Below are positions 44,376-54,432 of a stretch of DNA of 64,000 nucleotides, piece after piece; position 1 is the first letter of the stretch; every line of letters begins with the position of its first letter. Position numbers and translations under genes: made by a program. Source of the stretch: Medakamo hakoo (Eukaryota; Chlorophyta; Trebouxiophyceae; Coccomyxaceae); assembly GCA_026636295.1 (NCBI GenBank), contig CP089451.1, forward strand, positions 434,001 through 498,000, in the 5' to 3' direction. The notes beneath the pieces were generated by a model. That model did no database searches. It was not told the DNA's origin and saw nothing but the letters and a program-made list of their open reading frames with translations.

Positions 44376-46031
44376 ATGTCCAGCGGTGACAAGCGCAAGT
44401 TCACGCTGGCAAAGGTGTGCGCTCATGTGGGAGGCGGTTGGCTTTTTTCGCCCTGTCGACGAATGGGAGCGTGTCTGCTGGCCGTGCAAGTGCAAACAAG
44501 GCGCCCCCGTTCACACGGCCACACTCTCTCTCCCCGCCCGTTACCAACAGCACCATGAGCTGCGCATTGACACGCTTGCGACTGGACCGGGCGTGGTGGT
44601 GACGGTACGTTGGGTGTGCGCGGCTTTTGAGGGGCGCTGCTCCCTTCTCTCGCTGCGCTCTGCGTCTCCCCCCCCCCCCCCCTCGCTCGACCGCCCTCCC
44701 CCTCTCCCCCCTCCCCACCTCTCCAGCTCGAAGACGGCACCGCCGAAATCTTTGGCGCCGAACTGACGCTCGGCGCGGGACGCCCCGTCCCAGGCGGCTG
44801 CCCCTTTGCCGTCTTCACCTGGGATGGAGCCGTGCTCTCCGTCGCGCCCGCCAGCGCCGCGCCCGGCGGGCCGCCGGCCGCCTGGGCCGCGGCCGTGCGC
44901 CTCGCGTACGAGGCAGACGGCACGCCCATGCCGCACTACCTGGCCGCGCACCACGCCCTGGAGGCGGGGCGCGAAGCCGCCCTGGCCTCGGGCGGCCACG
45001 GCCCGCGCGCCATGGTCGTCGGCCCCGTCGACGCGGGCAAGTCCACCATCACGCGCGTGCTCCTAAACTACGCGCACCGCTCAGACTGGGAACCGACGGC
45101 GGTCGACCTCGACGTCGGGCAGGGCGGCATCACCGTGCCCGGCACGCTGGCCGCCGCGCCCGTGACCGGGCCCGTCGGCCCCGCGGCCGAAGCCCTGGCG
45201 TCCGACGCGCCGCTGGCCTTTTACTACGGCCACGCCTCGCCGTCGGAGAACCCGGCGCTGTTCAAGTTTTGCGTCGACCGCCTGGCGGGGCTGCTGTGCT
45301 CGCGCGCGGCATCGACCCCGCCCCGCTCCCGGGCCCGGGCCGCCGGGTGGGTCGCCAACTGGATGGGGTGGTGTGACGGCCTCGGGTACGAGCTGTTGAC
45401 GCACGCCGTCGGCGCCCTGGCCATCGACACCCTGTTCGTCGTGGGCGACGAGGCGCTGGCCGCGCGGCTGGCGGGCGACCTCGCGGCGCCGGGCGCGGCG
45501 GGCGCGGCCGCGGCCGCGGACGGAAAGGACGGCCCGCCCTCCCCGCCCGTCCGCATCATCACCCTGCCCCGCTCCCCGGGCGTCGCCGCCCGTGACCCGG
45601 CCACGCGCGCGGCCGCCCGGACGGCCCGCGTGCGCGAGTATTTCTACGGCCCGGCCGGCGGGCCCGCGCTGTCGCCGACCATGACGCGCGTAAAGGCGGC
45701 CGACCTGGCCGCGTCCATCCACCGGGCGGGCGGCGGCCCACGCGCGCCTGCGTCCGCCTTACCCATCGGCGCTGCTGCCGTCGCGGACCCGCTGCGCGTC
45801 GCTCCCCTGCCCGCCCCGCCCGGCGCGGAGTTTGTGCACTCCCTCCTCGCCGTCTCGCACGCGCCTGAGGCGGCGGCCCTGCCGTCGACGAATGTGGCGG
45901 GCTTCCTGTACGTCGCGGGCTACGAGCCGGCGGGCGGTGGGACCTTCTCCGTGCTGGCGCCGTGCGCGGGCCCGCGGCCGGGCCAATTCCTGCTGGCCGG
46001 CTCGATCAAAGTGGCGGGGGTGTGCGACTGA
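44376..46031 (+). CDS. CLP1: CLP1, polynucleotide 5'-hydroxyl kinase of mRNA 3' processing
   Basis: Three exons, 44376-44414, 44551-44604 and 44727-46031, are all phase 0 (donors GTGTGC and GTACGT) and encode 465 aa. The N-terminal beta domain spans the first two exons and continues with DGTAEIFGAELTLG and FAVFTWDGAVLSV. The kinase core has Walker A GPVDAGKSTITR, then VDLDVGQGGITVPGTLAA, the FYYGHASPSENPALFK segment and the NWMGWCDGLGYELL lid region. The C-terminal domain ends STNVAGFLYVAGYEP and ILL-type strands. CLP1 joins cleavage factor II in pre-mRNA 3' end formation, and in some eukaryotes the tRNA splicing endonuclease. The first two exons are short (13 and 18 codons). Confidence 0.92.
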
Positions 46032-46262
46032 AAAAAAAAAGACGGGAGGGGGTGTGTGCTTTTCGCCTTTTGTCCTTTCCTGGTGCAGTGAGCAGCGTGC
46101 GCAGTGTGTGCGTGTGGGTGGGTGTGTGGCTGTGGGTCTGTGTGTTGGGGGCGGGTGGTAGCGTGTCAATCCGTGTGTTTGTCTCTCTCATGACCCCGGT
46201 GGCCGTAGGTCGAGCCGCGGGCCCCACACACCTCACCAAAAACAAAACAGAACCCACACAAA

Positions 46263-47303
46263 ATGACGGCAATGCAGCTCGCTCGCCCGGCCTCCCGCAC
46301 CTCCGGCACCCGTCCAGGTGTCATCCGTACCTGCAGCACTCGGCGCAGCGTCGTGGCAGCGCCGGCTGCGACGCCCGCCCCTGCTGGAGGCAAGGCATGC
46401 GACACCGACTCCTCGTCGTCGTCTCGCCGCGCTCTCCTCCTCGCCGCAGCCGCGGCGGCGGGGCTGGCCGCCGCCGGCCCAGCGGCTGCGGACGGTGAAG
46501 GTGAGTGTGTGGCAGAGGGAGACAGAGCGCGCGTGGGGCCGATTGTGCTGCGTGTGCGCGGGCCACCGTCTGGCTGACTCGCCGCCCGACCCTCTCGTCG
46601 CCTCTCTCACCACCACCACCACCCACCATCCATCACCTCATGCAGTCGGCGCGTACACCGTGTACTACGGCACCGCCTCCCCGCCAACCTCGTACGGCGG
46701 GTACGGCGGTAACGCCAAAGAGAGCGCCAAGTGAGTCTTTTGGGGGGTGGAGTGCTTTTTGAGCGCGTCGAAAAGGGGCGCCCTGCTTTTTCAAACCACC
46801 ACGCTCATCCATCCACACGCACGCACGCCCACAAAACACAACAAAACAGGTACTCATTCGAATACCCGTCCTCCTGGAAAGTGGAGACCATCGGCAAGCA
46901 GGAAAAGGGCATGGTCGGCATCGACGCCCGCGTCCGCGCGCCCGGGCGGCCGTCCAACGCGCCGCAAGCGTATGTCATCACATTTGGCCGCGCGGGCGAG
47001 GACAACAAGGCGTTCAAGCTGGGCGACGTCGACCGCACGCTGGACGGCTTTGCGGGCGCCGACTACAATTTGCAGGACGCCCTGACGGGAGCGACGACTA
47101 AAAAGGCCGTGGCCCGGGCGGTGGCTGAAGGGGAAGGCGCGTTTTACGACTACGAGGTCGCCGGGCCCGATTTCACGTACTTGGCCGCCGTCACTTTGAA
47201 AGGTGGGAAGGTGTTCGCGCTGTTCGTGGCGTGCCCGACGCGTGGGTTCAAAGCAGCGGAGACGGACCTGCGCCACATTGTCCAGACGTTTAAAACGCTT
47301 TAA
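46263..47303 (+). CDS. Lumenal PsbP-domain protein (PPD family)
   Basis: Three exons, 46263-46500, 46646-46730 and 46850-47303 (donors all GTGAGT), encode 258 aa. Residues 1-50 are a Ser/Ala/Arg transit peptide; a twin-arginine lumenal signal follows (RR at 55-56, poly-Ala core, AAAD cleavage near 77). The PsbP fold starts AYTVYYGTASPP and continues YSFEYPSSWKVETIGKQ, then the strands around GIDARVRAPG, AVAEGEGAFYDYEVAGPDF and YLAAVTLKGGKVFALFVACP, ending in a short amphipathic helix. PPD proteins sit in the thylakoid lumen, where different members help assemble PSI, PSII or NDH. Which of them this is cannot be decided by eye. It is convergent with SKP1. Confidence 0.87.
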
Positions 47304-47384
47304 AAGTCGGAGAGACGGGTGGTTTTTTTGTGATGGAAAAACTGGAGAAAAAAAACAACTTTGCTACACGCCCCACGCTTCATT

Positions 47385-47981
47385 TCACCATCCGGCCGCG
47401 TCCAGGGCGCCCGCACAGTCAGCTTGCACAGCCGCCGCTTCTTCAGCGCTCAGGTCGTCGGGCAGTCCGAACGCGGACCGCAGCTCGGACGGCGGGCGCG
47501 CCCGGCGCAGGCGGCGGCCGAGGGATGAGATGGCAAGGTCGAGGAGGGCGGGCGCGTCCAAGAACGACGCCGCCGCCGCCAGGGACGCGACGTCGGGACC
47601 GGACAGGGCGTCGACCCACGCTTGAGCCCAGGAGGCATGTTCGGCGGCTGGGTCACCCGTTGTTGCTGCTGCTGCTGCACCCACCTGCTGCGCGCCTCGC
47701 CGCCGGCGCCGCGCGCCTGCCACCTCTGCCTGGAGCGCGGCGTGCGCAGAGAGGAAATCCAGGGCGTGCGCGAGGGGGCGGGCCGCCACGCCCGGGATGG
47801 GGATCCATCCAGTGGATGCACCCGATTCTAGGGCGGGGATCAGGACGCGGGCCAGGCGGGCGACGGGCGCCGGGACGGACGTGAAGGCGACGCCGTCGCT
47901 GGACACGAGCGTGCAGGTTGGCGGCGGACCGGTGCATTCGCTGGTGTGCGGCGGCACTGGCCCGGTGGGCCGGCCCGCCAT
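47385..47981 (-). CDS. SKP1: Divergent SKP1-like SCF adaptor
   Basis: This single exon encodes 198 aa (SKP1 about 160). The BTB/POZ part is TCTLVSSDGVAFTSVPAPVA, then IPIPGVAARPLAHALDFLSA. An insertion of about 35 residues, Arg-rich then Ala-rich, follows. The F-box-binding part reads WVDALSGPDVASLAAAASFL, then DAPALLDLAISSLG and SELRSAFGLPDDLSAEEAAA. Canonical SKP1 has DDANYLDIKGLLDLTC here and ends ENQWAFE, which is replaced by an Ala-rich tail ending GW. SKP1 links F-box proteins to CUL1 in SCF ubiquitin ligases. The divergence suggests a paralogue, not the main SKP1. Confidence 0.78.
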   Translation of the reverse strand: MAGRPTGPVPPHTSECTGPPPTCTLVSSDGVAFTSVPAPVARLARVLIPALESGASTGWIPIPGVAARPLAHALDFLSAHAALQAEVAGARRRRRGAQQVGAAAAATTGDPAAEHASWAQAWVDALSGPDVASLAAAASFLDAPALLDLAISSLGRRLRRARPPSELRSAFGLPDDLSAEEAAAVQADCAGALDAAGW

Positions 47982-48177
47982 CTCGCAAAACTAACTATGT
48001 CGCTGTGGACAGAATTGTGTGGAAGTGTCAGGCGTGTGTCGCGGAAAGCCAAAGAACGGCTCCCACGGCCGCGCGCACGCCGGTTTCCGTGATTTTTGGC
48101 CCGGAACGAAATTCTGGCCGTCGTCCCCTCTCTCCTCCCACTTCTTTGTTCTTCGCCGTCGCGACAAAAAAAAACAG
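47982..48177. promoter_or_regulatory. Divergent promoter between SKP1-like and PRKRIP1
   Basis: These 196 bases lie between head-to-head ATGs, with an A run right before the PRKRIP1 start. The promoter role is inferred. Confidence 0.35.
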
Positions 48178-48431
48178 ATGGCGCTCCAGCCCTACAAACC
48201 CCCGCCCGTCCCGGGCGAGGGCGGTCAAGAGCTGGTAGTCACCGCGACGGGCCAGCGCGTGAGCGCGGAGGAGTACGAACGCCGCGTCAAGGAGGTGAGT
48301 GTTGTGAAGCGATGCGCTCGCCGCGGCGTCCCCCACCACGCACCCGCCGTTTGCGCCGCTGGGGAAGGCGCCGGCGGCGACTGGGACGACGGCGCGGCCC
48401 AGCTGCACCTCACGCGCACGCCACCACCACG

Positions 48432-48468
<37 letters not shown>

Positions 48469-48877
48469 GCAGGCCGACGCCCTGGGAGAGAAGCTCAAAG
48501 CCATCACAGAGTCCGTGCCCACCATCACACGCAACGTGCAGGGCTCGGCCGCGGGCGCGGGGTCGTCGACCTTCCACATCTACCGCCTGGCCCGCGAGCG
48601 CAACGCGGCCCGGGAGGCGGCGCTGGCCGCGGAAGAAGCCGCTGCTGCTGCCCAGGCGGGCGTGGAAGCCCGGCGGGCGGCGGCGGCGGAGGCGGACGCG
48701 GCGCGGACGGCCAAAAAACGGGCGGCGCGGGCAAAGAAGAAGGAGCGGGCAAAACGGAGGCGGGAGGGAGGGGGTGGTGGGGATGGGGGTGGCGGGGGAG
48801 GCGCCGAGTCGGACGGCGGCGACGCCGCGCCCGCTGGCGCGCCGCCGCCCGCCGTGCCGGCGGCGGACCTGGACTGA
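48178..48877 (+). CDS. PRKRIP1: PRKRIP1-like spliceosomal protein (DUF1168)
   Basis: Two exons, 48178-48294 and 48473-48877, are joined in phase 0 over a 178-bp intron that holds a (CA)n tract just before its acceptor (GTGAGT...TGCAG); the protein is 173 aa. The hallmark VQGSAAGAGSSTFHIYRLAR at about residues 60-79 matches PRKRIP1, where a NVPGSSAGAGSGEFHVYR block is followed by a long charged helix. Here the helix is RERNAAREAALAAEEAAAAA, then a basic stretch of Lys/Arg repeats and a Gly/acid tail. In human spliceosomes PRKRIP1 is a long helix bridging U2 snRNP and the Prp19/step II components. CDC5, another NineTeen partner, lies elsewhere in the window. Confidence 0.9.
48437..48466. repeat. 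(CA)n microsatellite in the PRKRIP1 intron
   Basis: An uninterrupted CA tract of about 30 bases ends six bases before the splice acceptor at 48472, so it takes the place of the polypyrimidine tract. Confidence 0.85.
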
Positions 48878-49015
48878 AGCAGAGAGAGGGCGGGGGCCTT
48901 TAGAAATCACACAGGACAGGACACACACACACACCGGGCGCGCGCGCGTCCTCCCCCCCCCATTCTTCCTCCACCCACCCGCCTCCCCCCTCCCCCGTCC
49001 ACCCCCACACCCACC

Positions 49016-50349
49016 ATGCCGCCCCACCCTGCCACCACCGCCCCCTCCGGCGCCGTCCTCATCACGGGCGCGTCCACCGGCATCGGCGCCGCCGCCGCGG
49101 CCGCCCTGGCCGACGCCGGCTACTACGTCTTTGCGGGCGTGCGGTCCGAGGCGGCGGGGGCGGCCCTGGTCTCGTCGCTCGGCGGCCCGGCCCGCGCCGC
49201 CGCGGTCCGCCTGGACGTCACGGACGCGGCGTCCATCGCAGCCGCCACGCTGGCCGTCGCGTCCGCGCTGGAAGACACGGGGGACGCGGAGGGCGGCGGC
49301 GGACGCGCCCCCGGCAAACCGCGCCCCCACGCCCTGGCGGCGCTGGTCAACAATGCGGGCGTGTCCCTGCCGGGGCCGCTCCTGGCGTGCCCGGCGTCGG
49401 AGCTCGAGGCCACGCTCGCCGTCAACTTGACCGGCGCCCTGGCCGTCACGCGGGCTGTGGCGCCGTTGCTGGGCATCCCGGACGCGGTGGGCGTGCCGGG
49501 GCTGGGGCCGGCGTGGCGCCGCCAGGCGGCGGTCGCGGGGGCCAGCGGTGCAGCGGGCGGGCGGGGGGACGGGCCACCCACCAGGCCGGCGGCCGGGCCC
49601 GGTGCGGCCGGCGCCCCGCACCCGCCCGCGCCGCCTCCGCATCTCGCCCCCCTCCCCCTCCTGTCCCCGCCCACGGCCGGCCGGGGCCGGCCCGTCATAC
49701 TCAACGTCTCCTCTGTCGCGGGCCGGGTGGCGGGCCCCTTCATGGGCGCGTACGCCGCGTCCAAGCACGGCCTGGAGGGCGCGTCGGACGCGCTGCGGCG
49801 GGAGGTGGCGCCCTACGGCGTGGAGGTCGTCGTGCTGGGTGGGTTTTGTTGAGAGGGGAGAGGGCGCTCCCTGTGTGCCTTCTGCCCGCGTGCCACGCCC
49901 CCCTTCTCAAACACACTCCCCACCACCCCCACACACATCCACCCGCGCGCTGTGCTGCAGAGTTGGGCGCGGTCACCACGCCGCTGTGGTCCAAGGCCGG
50001 CTCCGCGGACCTGTCCCGCTACGATGGCACGGCCTGGGCGGCGCCACTGCGCACGTTCATGCGCTTGATGGGGCAGGAAGGCGAGGCCGGCCACCCGGCG
50101 GCGTCGGCGGGCGCGGCGGTGGCGCGCGTCGTGGCCGCGGCCGGGCGCGCGCCGCCGCCGCGCCCGCCGCCGGGCGCGGGGTGGGCCGCGGCCGCGTACG
50201 CCGCCCTGTCCCACGCCGCCTGGGCGGTCGGCGTGCGCCCGGCCCCACGCGTGGAGCTCATCGCCAAGCGCTGGCTGGTGTGGACCGCGCCGCTGCGCCT
50301 GCCAGACCGCGTGACGGACTGGGCGGTGCGTGCGGGCTTTGGCCTGTGA
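49016..50349 (+). CDS. Short-chain dehydrogenase/reductase
   Basis: Two exons, 49016-49838 and 49961-50349 (122-bp intron, donor GTGGGT, acceptor TGCAG), encode 403 aa. The Rossmann motif is VLITGASTGIGAAAAAALA (residues 14-32). LDVTD, the NNAGVS motif, NLTGALAVTRAVAPLL, the catalytic Ser in ILNVSSVAG and YAASKHGLEGASDALRREV (Y-x3-K) follow. After the junction, ELGAVTTPLWSK begins the substrate-side region, and the C-terminal 100 residues are an Ala-rich helical extension ending WAVRAGFGL. A Pro-rich insert of about 80 residues sits between the NLTGA helix and the catalytic Ser. The layout recalls the 17-beta-HSD/retinol dehydrogenase-like classical SDRs. The substrate is unknown. Confidence 0.85.
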
Positions 50350-50422
50350 AGGGGGGGACCGGGTGTGGTTTTCGGCTTCAAGACCCGTCAAAAATTCAAA
50401 GTGGTCTGAAATGACGACTTGA

Positions 50423-50494
50423 GGGTCTGTAGCTCAGTGGTAGAGCGTCCGACTGCAGTTCGGAAGCGCACCGTTTCGATCACGGTCGGGCCCT
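50423..50494 (+). tRNA. tRNA-Cys (GCA)
   Basis: A complete 72-base cloverleaf without intron. Acceptor strands GGGTCTG and CGGGCCC pair over seven bases with two G-T pairs. D stem GCTC/GAGC and anticodon stem TCCGA/TCGGA around loop CTGCAGT give anticodon GCA at 50455-50457. T stem ACCGT/ACGGT surrounds loop TTCGATC. The discriminator base is T, as required for Cys identity. No CCA is encoded, as expected for a nuclear gene. Confidence 0.97.
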
Positions 50495-50500
50495 GGATGA

Positions 50501-50520
50501 TTTTTTTTGGCGTTTTTTTT
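50501..50520 (+). terminator. RNA polymerase III terminator of tRNA-Cys
   Basis: Two runs of eight T (50501-50508 and 50513-50520) begin six bases after the tRNA 3' end. This is the usual Pol III stop with a back-up. Confidence 0.85.
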
Positions 50521-50741
50521 GGGGTGCTGCCCCGTTGTGGTTCGTGGTGGGGTGGCGGCCGAGCCCATGGCGGGCCGGGTGGGCCGGGCGGGGTGGAGCG
50601 GGCGCGCGGGGGAAGTGAGGGAGGCGTGTGCGGGCGTGAAAAAAATAAAGGTTTCAGGTTTCTTTTTTTGGAGCTTGCTACGCCGCCCCTACAGAAAAAA
50701 CACACAAGTGTCCGCACGCCCCCGGTCCCCCCTCTCCCTTT

Positions 50742-51568
50742 TCACTGCCCACCACCACCACCGCTGCCGCCGCTGGCAGGCGCCGCCGGGGCCGCCGCCA
50801 CGGCCGCGGCAAATGACGCGAGGCGGGCGGCGTCGGGCGCCGTCAACGCGACGCCCGGGCGCGCGGCCGCGCACGCCGCGACCGCCGAGGCCGCGTCCGG
50901 GGCGAGGCCTTTGGCGACCAGCCACGCCGCCGCCACGGCGGGCGACCGGGACACGCCGGTCATGCACATGATGAAGGCGGATCCGCCGGCGGCGATGGCC
51001 TCGTCTGTTGAAACGCGTGTGTGTGTGTTCGTGAGCCCAGGGGCGGCGCGCCCGCCCCCCCTTCCCCGCCCACCCCACCCCTCCCCTCCCCGGCTCCTCC
51101 TCACCGATCGCCCGCACCGCCGCCGCCAGGTCCGGCTCGTTGGGGTCCAGCACCGTGTACGTCAGGCTGTGCGGGTACAGGGCCCCCCCGCCGGGGACGA
51201 GGGACACGACGGCGGTCACGCCCAGCGAGGCCAGCAGATTTGGCCGCGCCCCGACCTCGTAAGACCCAAACCACAGGCGGTGCGCGACGCGCCCGGGCCG
51301 GGCGGCGGCGGGCGCGACGGGGGGGTGGGCTGGCGTGGACGCGGCGGGCGCGACGGCCAGCGTGTGGCCGCACACGCCGCAGGGCTCCCCGCGTTCGTAC
51401 TGGAGAGGAAAGGGGGGGCGTGGGGGGATGGGTGGGGAGGCGGCGGGGGGGGGGGGGCGCACCTCCGCGCGAGCGAGCACCAATGTTTTTTTTTGGTCAG
51501 ACCAAACAAAAACGGACGTCGTGGAAGTGACCGCACGTCGCACACGCTTCCTCCAGCTTTCTTTTCAT
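50742..51568 (-). CDS. IBR5: IBR5-like dual-specificity phosphatase
   Basis: Three minus-strand exons, 51518-51568, 51105-51399 and 50742-51004 (donors GTCCGT and GTGAGG), encode 202 aa. The N-terminus MKRKLEEACATCGHFHDYER, followed by GEPCGVCGHTL, forms the two CxxC pairs that mark plant IBR5, with the exon junction between them. The phosphatase part is LWFGSYEVGARPNLLASLGV, then SLTYTVLDPNEPDL and the signature CMTGVSRSPAVAAAWLVAKG (C-x5-R). The residue before the catalytic Cys is Met, where IBR5 and most PTPs have His. Arabidopsis IBR5 modulates auxin and abscisic acid responses and acts on MAP kinases; an alga would use it otherwise. The GTCCGT donor is unusual, but the reading across it is convincing. 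Confidence 0.88.
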
Positions 51569-51756
51569 GGAGAGAGAGGGCCCGAGAGGCCTTGCGGAGG
51601 TGTGTCGGGCCCGCGCCCGACGCGTTTTTTCCTTCCGGCGCGCGGCCCGCGTGAAACGATGATGTGAGTGGGAGGGCCCCTGACCCAAATCCATCCACCC
51701 TCTCTCCCTCTCTCCGTGTTGTCGCCTCCGTTTCCCTACTCACATCATCATCATCC

Positions 51757-54147
51757 CTACAGCGCCACCAGCGCCAACCCACTGCGCGGCACGCCCAGCG
51801 GCGCCCGGGGCACCCACCCCCCGCCCGCCCCGGGCAGCAGGGCTTCCACGGCGTCCAGCGGCCCGCCGGCCGCGCCCGTCCCGCCCGCGACGACCAGCGC
51901 GCCGCCGGCCGCCGCGCACACGGCCGCGCCCGCGCCCGACCGGGCGACGGACAGGGGAGGCAGGGCCGTCCACCGCCCCTCCCGCGGGTCCAGCGCTTCG
52001 ACAGAGGACAGGCGGACGCGGCGGGCGTCGACGCCGCCCGCCACGACGAGGCGGCCGCCCCACGCGACGGCCGCCGCGTACTTTCGGGGCGTGGCCAGGG
52101 CCGACGCCCGCCCGTCCAGGCCGACCCACCGCCCGCCGGCCGCCGGGTCGAAGCGCTCCACGCTGCCGTGCGTGGACGCACCGCCCTGGCCGCCGACGAC
52201 GTAGGCGACGCCGCCCAGGCAGGCGGCCGCAGCCGCGTTGCGCGGCGTCGTCAGGGGCGGGCCGGGCGCCCAGGCGCCGGATGACAGGGCCGCCGGCGGC
52301 GGCGGCCAGGCGCGGCCGCCGGCCCGCACGGACCGACGGCCGGGCGCCGGGCTCCCGCCGCCGCCCTCATTCGCCCCCCACTCCGACACGACGGACGACG
52401 ACGCGGCGCCCCCCTCCCACGTGCACCCGCCCCCCTCCCACGTGAACAGCTCCGTCGCGGCGAGCTCCGGGCCGACGCCCGGCCGCCCGCCCGCCACCAG
52501 AAGGCAGACGGCCGAGCCGTCGGACGCCGGCCCGCCGCCGTCCAGGCACGCCACAGCAGCGTGGCGGCGGGCCAGGGACGGCGGGGGCAGGGACACCCAC
52601 CGCGGGCCGGTGGAGGCGGCGGGGGCGGAGGCGGACGCGGGGCCGCCGCCGCCGCCAGCTGCAGTGGGCCACGCCAGCGCTGCTGCGACGGACCGCGTCC
52701 CGCCGCCGCCGCCCACGACAAAGGCCAGGCCACCGCGGCGGGACGCGGTCCCCGTCGCAAAGGGCAGGGGCGGACCGCCCGCCCCGCCCCCGCCGGGCGG
52801 CGGCCAGCGCGGCCCTGGCGCCCACCCGTCCGCCGTCGGGTCGTAAACCTCGGCGCCCACGACGGGGCGCCAGCCTTCGTCGTGGCCGCCGACGGCCAGC
52901 AGGCGGGCGCCCCCGCCGCGCGGCCCGCCGCGGCAGGCGCGGGCAGGGGCGGCCGGGCGGGCGGTCGAGGAAGAGGCCGGCGTGGCGGGCGCGTGTGGCG
53001 GCGGCCGCGCCGGCGGCGGCGGGGAGGGCGCAGCAGACCCAGGGCGACCGCCGCCCGGCCGCCCGGCCGCCTCCGCCGCGGCCCGCAGGGCGGCGCGCGC
53101 GCGGGGGGGCAGCGCCGCCAGCATGCGGGCGGGGCGAGGGGCGTCCGGACCGTCGGACGCGCCGCCGGCGGCGGCCTCCTCCGCGGCGGCCAGGGCGGAC
53201 CGCACGTCGCCCGGGTCGAGGCGCGCGCACGCGAGCGCGTCGGCCGCCGCCGCCGCCAGCGCCGCGTCCTCCCCCTGCCCGCCGGCGCCGCCGGCCCGCG
53301 CGATTTGGGCGCCCAACCAGGCGCCCGCCCCCGCCAGGACCTCCCACTCATCCACGGCGGCCAGCGCGTCCGAGGACAGCAGCCGCAGGGCGGCGTCGCG
53401 GGGCAGGGCGGACAGGCCGCCCGAGGGAGTGGGCGCGGTCGCGGCGCCGCCGCCGCCGTCGTGGCGGGCGGGCGACCGCGGCGGACGCCCACACCCCGCC
53501 CGCCCGCCATCACTGCTCAGCGCGGCCGCCAACAGGTCGCCGAACCGGGCCTCGGCGAGGGCCAGGGCGGCGTGGTAGAGCGCGCCGCCGTCCGCGCCGG
53601 CCTCGCCTCCGTAGGTCGCGGCGAGCCCCAGGGCCGGCAGGCAGGTGCCCGGGCCCAGCGCCGACCGGACGGCGTCCAGGCACGCGGCCGCGAGCCAGGG
53701 GACGGCCAAGTAGTCGGCGGCGGCCAGGACGGCCGCGACGGAGACGGGCGTGGGTGGGGGGGGCGGCCCACCGCCCTCGCCGCCCTCCTCGCCGTCGCCG
53801 CCGCCCTCAGAAAAGACGGGCACGCCCGCCGCCCGGGCGTCGCCCGCGTAGATGGCCCGGACGACGGCTGTCAGAGGGGCGGGCTCCAGGCCAGGGACGC
53901 GGACGACGGGCAACGGAGGCGGCGGCGGCGGGGGAGGCCCCCCACCCGCGCCGCCACCCCCGCAGTCGGCAGCAAACGCGCCGGTGAAGAGGGCGGCGAA
54001 GTAGCCGCTCCCGGCCGCCAGCACAGCGCGGTGGGCGGGGAGGCGGCCGCGCGCGCCGCCGTCGTCCTCGCCCGCGGCCAGCGCGACGTCCGCCAGGGTG
54101 CCAGTGTCCAGGAGGGCGAGCAGGGCGGACCGGGACGAGGGGTGCAT
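51757..54147 (-). CDS. BTB-BACK-Kelch protein
   Basis: This single exon encodes 796 aa. The BTB domain comes first: LLDTGTLADVALAAGEDDGG, then LPAHRAVLAAGSGYFAALFT and LTAVVRAIYAGD, with Gly/Pro-rich inserts in the usual loops, ending VLAAADYLAVPWLAAACLD. The BACK region includes ALYHAALALAEARFGDLL and LLSSDALAAVDEWEVLAGAG. Kelch blades fill residues 440-796; clear ones are RLLAVGGHDEGWRPVVGAEV, AACLGGVAYVVGGQGGASTH, AVAWGGRLVVAGGVDARRVR and GGALVVAGGTGAAGGPLDAV. Such proteins are typically CUL3 substrate adaptors. Plants have few of this full layout, so it adds an animal-like architecture. The ATG at 54147 begins the BTB fold directly. Confidence 0.88.
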   Translation of the reverse strand: MHPSSRSALLALLDTGTLADVALAAGEDDGGARGRLPAHRAVLAAGSGYFAALFTGAFAADCGGGGAGGGPPPPPPPPLPVVRVPGLEPAPLTAVVRAIYAGDARAAGVPVFSEGGGDGEEGGEGGGPPPPPTPVSVAAVLAAADYLAVPWLAAACLDAVRSALGPGTCLPALGLAATYGGEAGADGGALYHAALALAEARFGDLLAAALSSDGGRAGCGRPPRSPARHDGGGGAATAPTPSGGLSALPRDAALRLLSSDALAAVDEWEVLAGAGAWLGAQIARAGGAGGQGEDAALAAAAADALACARLDPGDVRSALAAAEEAAAGGASDGPDAPRPARMLAALPPRARAALRAAAEAAGRPGGGRPGSAAPSPPPPARPPPHAPATPASSSTARPAAPARACRGGPRGGGARLLAVGGHDEGWRPVVGAEVYDPTADGWAPGPRWPPPGGGGAGGPPLPFATGTASRRGGLAFVVGGGGGTRSVAAALAWPTAAGGGGGPASASAPAASTGPRWVSLPPPSLARRHAAVACLDGGGPASDGSAVCLLVAGGRPGVGPELAATELFTWEGGGCTWEGGAASSSVVSEWGANEGGGGSPAPGRRSVRAGGRAWPPPPAALSSGAWAPGPPLTTPRNAAAAACLGGVAYVVGGQGGASTHGSVERFDPAAGGRWVGLDGRASALATPRKYAAAVAWGGRLVVAGGVDARRVRLSSVEALDPREGRWTALPPLSVARSGAGAAVCAAAGGALVVAGGTGAAGGPLDAVEALLPGAGGGWVPRAPLGVPRSGLALVAL

Positions 54148-54432
54148 GGAATGGGTCGGTGGGGTTGAGACCCAGGAAAAACAGAAACGAACGAACGAAC
54201 GCGCGCGGCGCCGGAGCGGCGCTTTTCTTTCAGCCCTGCGCGCCTTGCACTGGGAGCACGGGGCGTCGCAGGCAGGGCGCGGCACAAAAAAACAAGGGCG
54301 CAGGGGGTGCGCGCCACGTCCACACGCCCGTGCGAGGGATTGAAAGAGTGACGCGGCCAGCGCGCCGGCGGGCGCGCGCCGACCCCCCACACCTTTTTTT
54401 CTTTCCTTCCGTCGTTCCCGACACCTCAGACC
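54148..54432. promoter_or_regulatory. Divergent promoter between BTB-Kelch and plastid HU
   Basis: These 285 bases lie between head-to-head ATGs, with an ACGA tandem repeat at about 54186-54202 and a T-rich stretch at about 54391-54415 before the HU start. The promoter role is inferred. Confidence 0.4.

Noticed and set aside
50423-50494. Mitochondrial or plastid origin for the tRNA-Cys
   Set aside because: Surroundings are GC-rich nuclear genes, and it has its own Pol III T-run terminator. Nothing suggests organelle DNA.
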